Shown here: one piece after another, positions 35,995 through 44,814 of the stretch | Layout of the letters: every line of letters begins with the position of its first letter | How positions within the stretch are numbered: the stretch's first letter is position 1 | Assembly: GCF_024498075.1 (NCBI RefSeq) | Contig: NZ_JANHOF010000001.1 | Span: 1,302,001-1,366,000, forward strand | Direction of reading: 5' to 3' | DNA length: 64,000 nt | Source: Paenibacillus mendelii | GTDB taxonomy: Bacteria; Bacillota; Bacilli; Paenibacillales; Paenibacillaceae | Made by a program: the position numbers and the translations under genes | The notes under the pieces: generated by a model | Told to the model about the DNA's origin: nothing | Databases searched by the model: none | Seen by the model: only the letters and a program-made list of their open reading frames with translations

Positions 35995-37164
35995 TTATCC
36001 CTTGCTCAAGATCATCACTTTGAAGGTCTCGCTCATCCCGTCGCTCAATAGCAATTGACGGATACTGCGGTTGCGTTTGGCCGCTTCGCTGAACGGATCC
36101 GAACCGTCATGGGCCATCAGATCACCTAAAATGCCCTGATCCACGAGAAATTGCTTCTGCGTGTTGTAATAGGCAACGTTCCAGCCGGAAGCTTCAGCGG
36201 CTCGTCTGCAGGCCGTAAAGTTGATATGGGCGGTGATGTCCTGCTCTCCCGGCTGCAGGAACGGATTGTCATGCGCACGATGCCCGTTGTAACAGAGAAG
36301 CGAACCGCGCATCCTGTGCGGTGCCGTCAATTCACGGGCCTCATGCCCGTAATCGATCAGCATCAGCGAGCCTCTGGTAACGAGCCCCCCCGCGTAAGCC
36401 AGCCAACGTTCAGCTTCTAAATTGACCTCCGTCTCTTGCCCTTCCAGCAGCGCAATGCCATCGGCTGCAAGCGAGCGTTCGATCTCGGGATCGCTGAGCG
36501 CCATATAAGCATATTGAAAGTCGGGTGTTTCCGTTGTATCCGAATGCTGGAGCGCCACACCCAGCTCATATAATTGCCCATCTTGACGGATCACACGATG
36601 AACAGGGAACGCATCAAGCAGCTCGTTGGCCACGATAATAAGCGGGTTATCGCCCCCCAGCTTACTTGAGTCGACCTCCTCCGGTTTAAGAAACAAGAGC
36701 TCGGGACCGTCTGGCCCCGAACTCAGCGTTGCCCGGGCCTCCTGCAAATGAACGGGACTGCTGTCGATAACGGCGTACGTCATGCGGGGCAGCCAGCCGC
36801 AGTCCAGCTTATGCCAAGCGGCGAGGATTTGAGCGGACATCTTCCCTGTCCCCGCACCCCATTCCGCGGCATCTACAGGCCCTTCGTAGGTTGAGATCAG
36901 CTCCGCCGCATAACTGGCTATCTTCTCCCCCATGACGGAACCTACCGATGAGCTCGTATAAAAATCGCCCGACTTGCCGATGCGAACCGAGCCTGCCCGA
37001 TAGTAACCGTAATCGGGATCGTACAAACACATCGCCATATAATCGCGAAAGGAAATGCAGCCGACCTGCTTCTCCCCGCTTACTTGCGCTCTTACCTCTC
37101 CCACCGTGTTCACATCTCTAATGCGATCCGCAATTCGCCTCGCAAGTTGTCCCGAATGATTCAT
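35995..37164 (-). CDS. SAM-dependent methyltransferase, MidA/NDUFAF7 family
   Basis: A 389-residue protein. It starts with a helical region, then SFRDYMAMCLYDPDYGYYRAG, the family entry motif. SAM motif I is AAEWGAGTGKMSAQIL (about residue 99). ANELLDAFPVHRV and LMLIDYGHEARE follow. Mitochondrial NDUFAF7 methylates an arginine of complex I; the bacterial target is unknown. The ATG has TAGGAGGCC. It is divergent from the coiled-coil gene. Confidence 0.85.
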   Translation of the reverse strand: MNHSGQLARRIADRIRDVNTVGEVRAQVSGEKQVGCISFRDYMAMCLYDPDYGYYRAGSVRIGKSGDFYTSSSVGSVMGEKIASYAAELISTYEGPVDAAEWGAGTGKMSAQILAAWHKLDCGWLPRMTYAVIDSSPVHLQEARATLSSGPDGPELLFLKPEEVDSSKLGGDNPLIIVANELLDAFPVHRVIRQDGQLYELGVALQHSDTTETPDFQYAYMALSDPEIERSLAADGIALLEGQETEVNLEAERWLAYAGGLVTRGSLMLIDYGHEARELTAPHRMRGSLLCYNGHRAHDNPFLQPGEQDITAHINFTACRRAAEASGWNVAYYNTQKQFLVDQGILGDLMAHDGSDPFSEAAKRNRSIRQLLLSDGMSETFKVMILSKG

Positions 37165-37298
37165 CGCATAGGCCTCCTATCGGAAGGACAAAATCCCCTT
37201 TTAAAGATATAATAGACTGATTGTGCGCATATAGTAGTGCTGCATAGATTGTCCGGGTAACGCGGACGGAACTAAGATTGACAGAAAGGAGCGCGAAT

Positions 37299-38384
37299 GT
37301 GAAAGGAACGATGCGTCGCCGGATCGGTGCCGCCGCGCTGGTCGCATTAGCCGTATGGCTGTCCGTATATCCGGTACTTGCCCAATCGCCAGAAGACGAA
37401 GAAGTCAGACGGATTCTTGAGAAAAGCTTATCTGTGGTCGAGCTTGACAAGGAAATCGCCCACATCGCCGAGCAAAAAAAAACGGCCGGTAAGCAGCTTG
37501 ATCGCTCCCGCACCGAGCTGCAGCAGCAGGAGCTCACCATCCAATCCAAGCGCGAGGATGCCGGCAACGTGCTCAGGGCTTACTATATGGGCGAGCGGGA
37601 CATTCTGCTGACAGCCCTGCTCTCATCAAACTCTATAGGCGACTTGCTGGCCATGTTGGATTATTTCGATATCATCTTCGCCAATGACCAGCAGCTGCTG
37701 AATACATATGTCACACAATATCGCAGCATCAAAAAAACAGTCGCTAAGCTCGATGAAGAAGCCGCCCAGCTAACCCAGATCGAGAATCGGCTAAAGGAGC
37801 AGCGCGACCGTGTGCTCGCCCTTCAGCAGGATGTGGATGACCGAATAAACGGACGTTCCGATGAGGAGCGGCTTCGGCTCATGATTCAGGAAATGACCGA
37901 CTTCTGGAGCAACGTTGGCTTCTACGAGGTGAAGCGGTATTTCAAGGCACTTGCCCAGGCGATGAAAGACATGCCGGATTGGGTTCAGAATAATAAAGAT
38001 ATGCTGAGCATCGACGGTCTTAACTACACGCTTACCATTCCGGAGGAGAAACTTAATGAATTCCTTCGGGAGCAGAACGAGATGTTCAACAACTTCGAAT
38101 TCGTATTCGAAGACGATGCGGTATCCGTCTCCGGCAAACGAGATGGACTGGAAGTTGCCATCACCGGTCATTATACCATCGAAAATAATCCCAACAACGG
38201 CATCCTCTTCCATGTCGATGAGCTCAAATTTAATGGATTGGCTCTGCCTGACACAACGAGACGATCGCTTGAAGAAGAATTTGATCTCGGCTTTTATCCC
38301 CAGAAGATCGTATCGTTTCTGAAAGCCAACTCCGTCTCGGTCAAAGACGGTCAATTAACGGTCAAGCTTTCGGTCAGTTTATAA
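37299..38384 (+). CDS. Secreted coiled-coil protein with C-terminal beta domain
   Basis: A 361-residue protein. A signal peptide (hydrophobic core about 8-27, ending VLAQS) is followed by a coiled-coil region (about 45-180) resembling the PcsB/CwlO helical segment, with YYMGERDILLTALLSSNSIGDLLAMLDYFD in its middle. The rest (about 225-361) is beta-rich: EDDAVSVSGKRDGLEVAITG, then FNGLALPDTTRRSLEEEF, reminiscent of DUF2993/DUF2140-type extracellular domains. No catalytic motif is visible. The GTG start has AAAGGAGCG. It may be a wall-associated regulator; this is inference. Confidence 0.72.
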   Translation: MKGTMRRRIGAAALVALAVWLSVYPVLAQSPEDEEVRRILEKSLSVVELDKEIAHIAEQKKTAGKQLDRSRTELQQQELTIQSKREDAGNVLRAYYMGERDILLTALLSSNSIGDLLAMLDYFDIIFANDQQLLNTYVTQYRSIKKTVAKLDEEAAQLTQIENRLKEQRDRVLALQQDVDDRINGRSDEERLRLMIQEMTDFWSNVGFYEVKRYFKALAQAMKDMPDWVQNNKDMLSIDGLNYTLTIPEEKLNEFLREQNEMFNNFEFVFEDDAVSVSGKRDGLEVAITGHYTIENNPNNGILFHVDELKFNGLALPDTTRRSLEEEFDLGFYPQKIVSFLKANSVSVKDGQLTVKLSVSL

Positions 38385-39695
38385 ATTGCCAGCGGCGCCT
38401 TTAGCGCCGCTTTTTTGTGCCCCGTTCCACGCGCGGATCAGATTGTCAATCTCCTTGAGGCCAAGCGGCTTCGATGCCTCAAGTCCCTTCCATAAATCAG
38501 ACCAGCGATTCCATCTGGCCGACCAGTCCGGATCCGGTGTAAACAACGGCTGATCCAGCACATCGAGCAGCCAATTCGGTGGTCTACTAGCGGAATACTC
38601 CCATTCAAATCCGCTTTGATAAACGGATTTGCGGGCAGGAAGCTTCCCAAGCTCCGTATATCTGGCCGACTGCATGTCGGGGAGCGTCATCGCGCTCATC
38701 CATTCCTTCGCTGCTTCCTGCTCCTTGGATTGTGCGGTTAGAACGAAGCTTCTTCCCCCGCTCCATGCCAGCGAGCTCGCACTGTCCGCAATCGCGAGCT
38801 GCTTACGGGCCGTATCGGGAAGTCCATTGTAGAACGACCAGGAGAACACCGCAGACAGCAGCTCCTGCTTCTTCAATCGTTCCACCCATGAATTTAATTC
38901 CCCTGCTGTATGTTGGACGGAGAGCTTCACGTCCTGCTCGGCAAGAAAGCGAAGCTGCTGCTGCGCCTGATCACTTAATACGGTCATATTGGAGGCATCT
39001 TTCGCATTCCCGCCAAACACCCCCAGCCAAGCCGTCCAATGCCTTCCATCCATTGGATTCAAATCAATCAGCTGCAGCGCCGGATTATTCGACTTCAGAG
39101 TTTCGATAACTGTTAGCAGTGTGGTCCAGCTGACGGGAGGCTTGTCCAATCCTGCTTTCCTCAGCAGCTCATCCTGCCAGACAACGAAAAGGGGGTCGCT
39201 ATCAACCGGCACACCCCATAGAGACCCGTTCCATTTCAACGAATCTGTTAGCGCTTCCAATTGATCTGCAAGGGTGTCGCCCGCATAGAGGTCATCAACA
39301 GGAGATAAATAGCCCGTCACGGCGAACTCACGGATCATTGTATTATCCATGAGTATAATATCGATCGGCGACCCGACCTGCGACTGCCTGATCCACTCCG
39401 GATAAGCCTCAGCCTGCGGATAGTTCATCAGCTCAACATGAATTTCAGGATGCCTCGCGTTGAATTCATCATTCAATTTGCTCCAATATATAAATTCCGC
39501 ATCGCTCATCGAGAGCGCAACATGTATCGTCGTAGTGGTATCTTGTCCATTGATAATTTCGGGAGTCTGCTGCGACCTCGGCTGTCCTCCGAACGACGGA
39601 ACGGTCGTTCCTGGCTTGACCAGCTTCGGGAGCGTCAGCGCCATGCAAACCGTAAACACGCCAAGCAGCAGTATGACATATTTCCTGCGTGACAT
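38379..39695 (-). CDS. Orphan ABC-type extracellular solute-binding protein
   Basis: A 438-residue protein of the family 1 sugar-type solute-binding fold. Mature-domain features are FIYWSKLNDEFNARHPEIHVELMNYP, DIILMDNTMIREFAVTGYLSPVDDL and GSLWGVPVDSDPLFVVW. The N-terminal hydrophobic segment (about 6-22) lacks a lipobox; its Cys sits in TVCMAL. No permease or ATPase gene is adjacent. The ATG at 39695 has GGAGGGG. The Gly/Ala-rich tail (GAKGAAGNL) is encoded across the opposing gene's terminator. The ligand is unknown. Confidence 0.82.
   Translation of the reverse strand: MSRRKYVILLLGVFTVCMALTLPKLVKPGTTVPSFGGQPRSQQTPEIINGQDTTTTIHVALSMSDAEFIYWSKLNDEFNARHPEIHVELMNYPQAEAYPEWIRQSQVGSPIDIILMDNTMIREFAVTGYLSPVDDLYAGDTLADQLEALTDSLKWNGSLWGVPVDSDPLFVVWQDELLRKAGLDKPPVSWTTLLTVIETLKSNNPALQLIDLNPMDGRHWTAWLGVFGGNAKDASNMTVLSDQAQQQLRFLAEQDVKLSVQHTAGELNSWVERLKKQELLSAVFSWSFYNGLPDTARKQLAIADSASSLAWSGGRSFVLTAQSKEQEAAKEWMSAMTLPDMQSARYTELGKLPARKSVYQSGFEWEYSASRPPNWLLDVLDQPLFTPDPDWSARWNRWSDLWKGLEASKPLGLKEIDNLIRAWNGAQKSGAKGAAGNL
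38392..38416 (+). terminator. Terminator of the coiled-coil gene
   Basis: Stem GCGGCGC/GCGCCGC (38392-38398 and 38404-38410) with a 5-nt loop, followed by TTTTTT on the plus strand. The whole hairpin lies inside the 3' end of the convergent solute-binding protein gene. Confidence 0.92.
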
Positions 39696-39843
39696 TTTAC
39701 TTACCCCTCCAACTTTTGTCCTAAGTTCCATTGTAACAAGAATGCGGACCGTTGTCGCCTGTGAAATCCCAATCCTTGCTTAATCTGCTGTAAACCCAGC
39801 ATAATGGATGTTAAGACCCGACACGTGAGGAGGAGGATCTCAT

Positions 39844-40335
39844 TTGCGCCCTTTATTCAGCGTTGAGCTTCATCTGCCGCCCAATGATCATTACACAGAT
39901 TTAGAACTCCTTATTCAAGAAATCGCCTCAACGGTTCCTCTGCTGGACTGCGATCATACGCTTCTCTTCCTATCGAGCCAAGCGGATGTTCATGCGGTAG
40001 AAGCCATAATTCACCCCCACAATATCCCATGCGAGCAAGGCAGCTGGCTAGCCCTGGAAGATTCCTGGGAAGCCGACCATAGGATCATGACGGATTACGG
40101 CGTCATTACTCCTGCTGGGCATTCCTATATCGATATGTCACTGTGCATGGTTGTTCAGCTAGCCGTCGTTGATGACACCTCCGAGCTGGAGCTTGCGGTG
40201 CTGCAGGCTGCGGAGCATGCAATCGCCGCTCGACGCGAAGACGGCCGACAGCTATTTGCCATCGACCGCCAGCAGGAAGAATTATTAGAAGGAATTGCAC
40301 GGGCTTATCATTGCAGCTGCAACCGGATCATCTGA
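39844..40335 (+). CDS. Hypothetical protein
   Basis: A 163-residue protein I do not recognise. It is soluble-looking, acidic, without signal or membrane segment. It has four Cys: LDCDH, IPCEQG, LCMVV and a C-terminal CSCNR pair. The start is TTG with an excellent GAGGAGGAGG ribosome site, and codon use matches its neighbours. It is divergent from the solute-binding protein and convergent with phoH. I see no clear terminator in the 46 bp before phoH. Confidence 0.7.
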   Translation: MRPLFSVELHLPPNDHYTDLELLIQEIASTVPLLDCDHTLLFLSSQADVHAVEAIIHPHNIPCEQGSWLALEDSWEADHRIMTDYGVITPAGHSYIDMSLCMVVQLAVVDDTSELELAVLQAAEHAIAARREDGRQLFAIDRQQEELLEGIARAYHCSCNRII

Positions 40336-40381
40336 CGTCGAGCTCTCTCTTAACCATTAGCGCTGCAGCATATCTGCCCGC

Positions 40382-41713
40382 TTATAATAGATCCGCCGCC
40401 AACTGTGCCAGCTTCGAGCGCTCTCCCTTCTCCAGCGTCATATGACCGCTGCTGCTCTCCTGCTTGAACCGTTCCACAATATGGGTCAGACCATTGCTGA
40501 CGGCATCCAGATACGGATGATCGATTTGCTCCGGATCGCCCATGAGCACGATCTTGCTGCCCTCCCCGACCCGCGATACGATGGTTTTCACTTCATGCCT
40601 GCTTAAATTCTGCGCCTCGTCAATAATAATAAATTGCCCCGGAATGGAGCGGCCGCGGATATAGGTTAACGCTTCGACCTGGATGCTTCCGAGGCCCATC
40701 AATATTTTATCGATATCACCTGATTTTTTCGTATCGAATAAATATTCCAAATTATCATAGATCGGCTGCATCCATGGGCGGAGCTTTTCCTCTTTTTCCC
40801 CCGGCAAATAGCCGATATCTTTACCCATTGGCACGACCGGACGCGCTATAAGCAGCTTTTTATATTTATGCTCATCTTCGACCTTGGACAGCCCCGCTGC
40901 CAGCGCAAGCAGCGTCTTGCCTGTTCCCGCTTTTCCCGTCAAAGTCACGAGTGGAATGTCGTCATTCAGAAGCAGCTCTAGCGCCATGCGCTGCTGCGCG
41001 TTCCGGGCCGTGATCCCCCATACGGGCTCGTTGCTTAAGTACAACGGCTCCAGCCTCACCCCGTCCTGACTGACTTTCAGAAGGGCGGATTTCGACGTCC
41101 CCATCTCATCCCTCAGGATGACGAATTCATTCGGATGCAGCTTGGTATGCAGCTGCAGTGTCTTGATCGTCAAGAAACGATACGTATAAAATTCATCGAT
41201 CACCGAGGGGTGAACGAATATGGTCATATAGCCTGCATAAACTTCCGATGGTCTCACGACGCGGTCAGATAAATAATCTTCTGCCATGATGCCGAGCACA
41301 TCCGCCTTGATACGGACAAGCACATCCTTACTGACGATCACCACCGGCCGCGGCTCTTCCTTGCTCTGCTCCTCCAGGAAATAATTGAGCGCCACAGCTA
41401 ATATTCGGTTATCGTTGGACATCTCTCCGAACATCTCCTGCACGCGCACGAAGCTGCGATGATTCAGCTCCACCTTAAGCAGCCCTCCGCCGCGCAGCGT
41501 GATTCCGGCATGCAAATGCCCATCCACCCTCATCCCGTCCAGCAGACGGGATACAGAGCGCGCGTTGCGGCCAATTTCATCGGCCAGCCTCTTCTTCGAG
41601 TCCATCTCTTCCAACACCACTGCAGGGATGATTACTTCGTTATCATCAAAGGCATAGATCGCTTGTGGATCATGAAGAAGCACATTGGTGTCGAGCACGA
41701 ATATTTTTTTCAT
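40382..41713 (-). CDS. PhoH-family protein with PIN domain (YlaK type)
   Basis: A 443-residue two-domain protein. The N-terminal PIN nuclease domain (about 1-150) has IFVLDTNVLLHDP and downstream acidic residues. The C-terminal PhoH ATPase (about 240-443) has Walker A LTGKAGTGKTLLALAAGL and Walker B FIIIDEAQNLS, with MGDPEQIDHP. PIN-PhoH proteins act as RNA-unwinding, RNA-cutting enzymes in some bacteria. Start ATG with GGGAGG. It is divergent from the ylaJ-like lipoprotein, as in the Bacillus yla region. Confidence 0.92.
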   Translation of the reverse strand: MKKIFVLDTNVLLHDPQAIYAFDDNEVIIPAVVLEEMDSKKRLADEIGRNARSVSRLLDGMRVDGHLHAGITLRGGGLLKVELNHRSFVRVQEMFGEMSNDNRILAVALNYFLEEQSKEEPRPVVIVSKDVLVRIKADVLGIMAEDYLSDRVVRPSEVYAGYMTIFVHPSVIDEFYTYRFLTIKTLQLHTKLHPNEFVILRDEMGTSKSALLKVSQDGVRLEPLYLSNEPVWGITARNAQQRMALELLLNDDIPLVTLTGKAGTGKTLLALAAGLSKVEDEHKYKKLLIARPVVPMGKDIGYLPGEKEEKLRPWMQPIYDNLEYLFDTKKSGDIDKILMGLGSIQVEALTYIRGRSIPGQFIIIDEAQNLSRHEVKTIVSRVGEGSKIVLMGDPEQIDHPYLDAVSNGLTHIVERFKQESSSGHMTLEKGERSKLAQLAADLL

Positions 41714-41820
41714 CGTGAGACCTCCCGGCGTTGGAATTTCGTTTGAACGGCATACATAGCCAAACCTGCCCTGAGACAAACTAGGATAGAAATGACGAAA
41801 CGTGAAACAGGAAAGGTCAG

Positions 41821-42351
41821 GTGGGAATAATGGGTAAATGGCTGGTGTCGGCTATGATCCTTTGCTTGCTAGCGACAGGATGCGGTACCGTCGCCCGCAA
41901 CGAGACATCACCCTCTCCGCAAAATGATGATCGCGTACGTGCGCAGCAAAGCGAACCGCGCAACAAAGAAATCCGAAGTTCGAAGCAAGTGGCATCGCAT
42001 CTGGAAACACTGGCGAGCCAAATCCCTGGCGTTAAGGGCGCTAACTGCGTCGTATTTCAAAATACGGCTGTTGTTGGAATCGATGTTGACGGGAAGCTGG
42101 ACCGCTCGCGCGTCGGCACCATCAAATATGCCGTAGCCGAAGCATTCCGCAAAGATCCCTACGGCGTAGACGCGATCGTCACAGCCGATATGGATCTGGC
42201 TGAACGCATTCGTGAAATTCGGAGCGATATTAACCGTGGCGATCCTATTACAGGATTCGCCAATGAGATGGCCGATATCATCGGGCGAATTGTTCCTCAG
42301 ATGCCGCGTGATACGATGCCCGATGAGCCGGGCCGAACAAACCCGCGTTAA
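41821..42351 (+). CDS. YhcN/YlaJ-family sporulation lipoprotein
   Basis: A 176-residue protein. A short signal peptide with lipobox LLATGCG (Cys about residue 21) precedes a low-complexity charged linker. The YhcN/YlaJ domain (about 55-150) includes GVKGANCVVFQNTAVVGIDVDG and AVAEAFRKDPYGVDAIVTAD. The family is found in the spore inner membrane or coat of Bacillus. GTG at 41821 is used; an ATG three codons later is also possible, since GGAAAGG and AGGTGGG each serve one of them. Confidence 0.85.
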   Translation: MGIMGKWLVSAMILCLLATGCGTVARNETSPSPQNDDRVRAQQSEPRNKEIRSSKQVASHLETLASQIPGVKGANCVVFQNTAVVGIDVDGKLDRSRVGTIKYAVAEAFRKDPYGVDAIVTADMDLAERIREIRSDINRGDPITGFANEMADIIGRIVPQMPRDTMPDEPGRTNPR

Positions 42352-42386
42352 CTAAGAAATTGTAAAGCATGCAGCCCTAAGAACAC

Positions 42387-42418
42387 AAAAAGCCTAGTGT
42401 AGGTACACTAGGCTTTCT
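42387..42418. terminator. Bidirectional terminator between ylaJ-like and PNPOx genes
   Basis: Perfect 11-bp arms AGCCTAGTGTA and TACACTAGGCT (42391-42401 and 42404-42414) with a 2-base gap. Plus strand: TTTCTTC follows. Minus strand: TTTTTGTG follows. The PNPOx stop codon lies in the stem. Confidence 0.88.
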
Positions 42419-42860
42419 TCATGGCCGCAAACACTTGTCCATCCAGCTTGTCTGCAGCGCGTTTGTCGTATGTTTTCTCAAATGCCGGTAAAGCGGACAA
42501 GCGGGCACCGTAGAACATGGCATCGCGGATCGCTGCAATTTCAATATCATAGCAGGTCAACTTGAATGGCACATTCTCAAGAGCATCCACAATCAGCGTC
42601 ACTTTGCCGTAAACCGTCTGCACGGTTCCTGAAGCAAATAATGTCACACTTACATCAGGGTTGGCAGCCATGTTGGCTACCAGCCGAGAACGGCCGTCGA
42701 TTGCAAACCGAATCGAATCCTTCTTTACCGCATGTACCCACGATATGGCGCTTGAAGTCGGATAGCCGCCGTCCGCATCGACGGTATGCAGAAGCACGAA
42801 TGGTTCGCTTTGTAATTGGTTGAACAAATCTTCAGACAATGCCGTGACGTGTTCGGGCAT
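42408..42860 (-). CDS. Pyridoxamine 5'-phosphate oxidase-like flavoprotein
   Basis: A 150-residue split-barrel FMN-binding protein. Seen: FVLLHTVDADGGYPTSSAISWVHAV at the N-terminus and IRFAIDGRSRLVANMAANPDVSVTLF, the FMN-binding strands. It is too short and too divergent to be a true vitamin B6 oxidase; the family includes many general flavin reductases. ATG at 42860 is preferred over 42866 because AAGGAGG then sits 8 nt away. Function is undefined. Confidence 0.82.
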   Translation of the reverse strand: MPEHVTALSEDLFNQLQSEPFVLLHTVDADGGYPTSSAISWVHAVKKDSIRFAIDGRSRLVANMAANPDVSVTLFASGTVQTVYGKVTLIVDALENVPFKLTCYDIEIAAIRDAMFYGARLSALPAFEKTYDKRAADKLDGQVFAAMKKA

Positions 42861-42939
42861 CCACATGGCCTCCTTACGCTAGTCTCGCGGATATTTGGGT
42901 GCCTCTATTATAGCATAGGTTAGGCCGACCGACCACTAG

Positions 42940-43989
42940 TCAATCCGCCAGTTTTGCTTGAAGCGCAGCACTGGCAGCTTGTAAGCTTTTGTCGCTCACC
43001 CGTATATAAGGGCTTCGCCATGAGCCTTCCAGCGGAACAAATTCGATGTCGCTTCGATCAGTTCTAAAATAGGTTTTGAGCAGATTCTCCACTTCGCTGC
43101 TTGGCATGTCCATTCTCATATTGCTGCCAACCGCACCGATCACGCCGGCAAGCTTGGTGACGCCGGAGAACGACTTCATCTTATCTGTTATCGCTCCGAT
43201 AACTTCGCTCTGCCGTTTATTGCGGTCTAGATCATTGGACATATTCGTATTGTCGTTTGATTTGCGATATCGCACAAAATCGAGCGCCTCGTCACCATTC
43301 AGTTTATGGCGGCCTTTGGTCAGACTAATATCTGTACCATCGGCTTTATCGACATAACGCATATCCATATCGACGTCGACCTCTACACCGCCAAGAGCAT
43401 CGACAACATCGGAGAACCCTTTGAAATTAATCGTAGCCGTATAAGAGATGTTTATGCCGAAGTATTTGCCCAGCATTTTCGCAAGATCCTGCTTGGCTTG
43501 CTTCTCCGCTGCCTTCACATCCAATTTCTGCTCATGAATGGCATTATAGCGGAATTTCGCATAATATGCATTTGCTTTGCGGCTTTTATAACCATCCAGC
43601 TCTATCTTCGAATCCCGCGGAATCGAGACGATTGTTACCTTCTTCGTCTTCGGGTTGAGCGCAGCTACCATCATGACATCCGTGTTCAAGGTGCTGGTTT
43701 CTTTCCGTGAATCGACGCCAAGCAGAAGGATACCGACCGGCTTGACAGATACCGATTGGTCCGCCGGCACGACCAGTCCTGGCTCTGCATCGGCCGTTGC
43801 CGCTTGCAGCGCATCCTTGGATTGCTTGTACAAGTAACCGAGATAACCCGCGATGCCGATCAGAATGACCAACACCAGCATCATAAATCGGCGCAGCCAG
43901 TATACGGTCCTCTTCTGCTTTTTCGGTTTTTTGGGCGAACCCGATCCTCGCGAGCCCGATCTGGACGGCAAAGAAGTTTGCCTGCTCAT
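42940..43989 (-). CDS. LytR-CpsA-Psr (LCP) family cell-wall polymer ligase
   Basis: A 349-residue protein. It has a basic Ser/Lys-rich cytoplasmic tail, one transmembrane helix (about 32-54) and an extracellular LCP domain (about 85-240). Key residues: LLGVDSRKETSTLNTDVMMV, VTIVSIPRDSKIEL with the catalytic-site Arg, and DALGGVEVDVDMDM, then LDFVRYRK. LCP enzymes attach teichoic acids or other polymers to peptidoglycan. The start is ATG with AAGGTGG. It follows an unknown small gene by 15 bp. Confidence 0.93.
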   Translation of the reverse strand: MSRQTSLPSRSGSRGSGSPKKPKKQKRTVYWLRRFMMLVLVILIGIAGYLGYLYKQSKDALQAATADAEPGLVVPADQSVSVKPVGILLLGVDSRKETSTLNTDVMMVAALNPKTKKVTIVSIPRDSKIELDGYKSRKANAYYAKFRYNAIHEQKLDVKAAEKQAKQDLAKMLGKYFGINISYTATINFKGFSDVVDALGGVEVDVDMDMRYVDKADGTDISLTKGRHKLNGDEALDFVRYRKSNDNTNMSNDLDRNKRQSEVIGAITDKMKSFSGVTKLAGVIGAVGSNMRMDMPSSEVENLLKTYFRTDRSDIEFVPLEGSWRSPYIRVSDKSLQAASAALQAKLAD

Positions 43990-44004
43990 CAATTTCCACC
44001 TTCA

Positions 44005-44277
44005 TCAGTTGTATTTCGGATTCGAGTTGATGTCGACCAGCAGCTGCTCCCCCACTTCGCGAGGGTACATCTTCAGCTTGGAACGACCTTCCTGCTCGTA
44101 CCTGACATGAATCATCGTTTCATCGGTTTTCTCGATCCGCAGGCCGGCAATGTTGTGATCCTCCGTAAGCATCAGCTCAAAGAAATCGCGTGTGTCCGCA
44201 GCCGCTTGGTCATCCGGTCTTGCTTGTGCAACCACTTGGATCTGCAGCCAATTAAACAATGTGTCATCAAAGCGCAT
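44005..44277 (-). CDS. Hypothetical small protein
   Basis: A 90-residue protein (MRFDDTLFNWLQIQ...) with a good GGGGAGGATG ribosome site. It has no membrane segment and looks like a compact alpha/beta fold: VVAQARPDDQAAADTRDFFE, then IRIEK-type strands and RYEQEGRSKLKMYP. I do not recognise the family. It sits between the ylaH-like gene and the LCP gene on the same strand and is probably co-transcribed with the latter. Confidence 0.65.
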   Translation of the reverse strand: MRFDDTLFNWLQIQVVAQARPDDQAAADTRDFFELMLTEDHNIAGLRIEKTDETMIHVRYEQEGRSKLKMYPREVGEQLLVDINSNPKYN

Positions 44278-44392
44278 GACCCATCCTCCCCGCCAATGAA
44301 AACTGCCTCCAGCTTGTTCCATGCCCTTTCATGTATACGACGATCTTGCTTCCCAGAAAGTTTCACTGACTCGGTTGAATGAAACCTGCATT

Positions 44393-44701
44393 CTAGCTGG
44401 AAGGCGTTCCTGGCTCGGCTTCTGCGCTATCTTTACCTCTGCCCTTCCACTTATCGTACAATTGACGGCCGCGCAGCAGCAGCATCATCGCCACCGCTAC
44501 CGACAAGCATTGAATAATGGGCAGCTTATCGATTTGGAGGATGAAGAGAACGAATGAACCGATCGCCATCACGAGATGGACGAGAATTTCTTTCAAGATG
44601 GGCAATCTCTGCACCCGGAATACGGCATTAAAAATATACAAAACTAAACAAAAGATTAAGATATACGCAATTAGGGGATGGTCCGAAAGCCAATCCTGCA
44701 C
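44393..44701 (-). CDS. ylaH: YlaH-like membrane protein
   Basis: A 102-residue protein with three hydrophobic helices (about 8-27, 38-56 and 60-76) and a charged C-terminal tail. FNAVFRVQRLPILKEILVHL and IDKLPIIQCLSVA are family-like. YlaH is encoded next to typA (ylaG) in Bacillus, as here. Function unknown. The start is GTG with TGAGGTT some distance upstream. Confidence 0.78.
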   Translation of the reverse strand: MQDWLSDHPLIAYILIFCLVLYIFNAVFRVQRLPILKEILVHLVMAIGSFVLFILQIDKLPIIQCLSVAVAMMLLLRGRQLYDKWKGRGKDSAEAEPGTPSS

Positions 44702-44814
44702 GTTGCAACAACCTCACTTCCATGGTGAATATTCGGGCCCAATATGCAGCAAACGGGCTGTTAAACGTTATTATACTACTAACGTCAGCCCGATGCCTAA
44801 TATTGATGTTACGA

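Noticed and set aside
44755-44800. Terminator after typA
   Set aside because: Arms GGGCTG/CAGCCC can pair with an inner AACGT/ACGTT, but no U tract follows on the minus strand.
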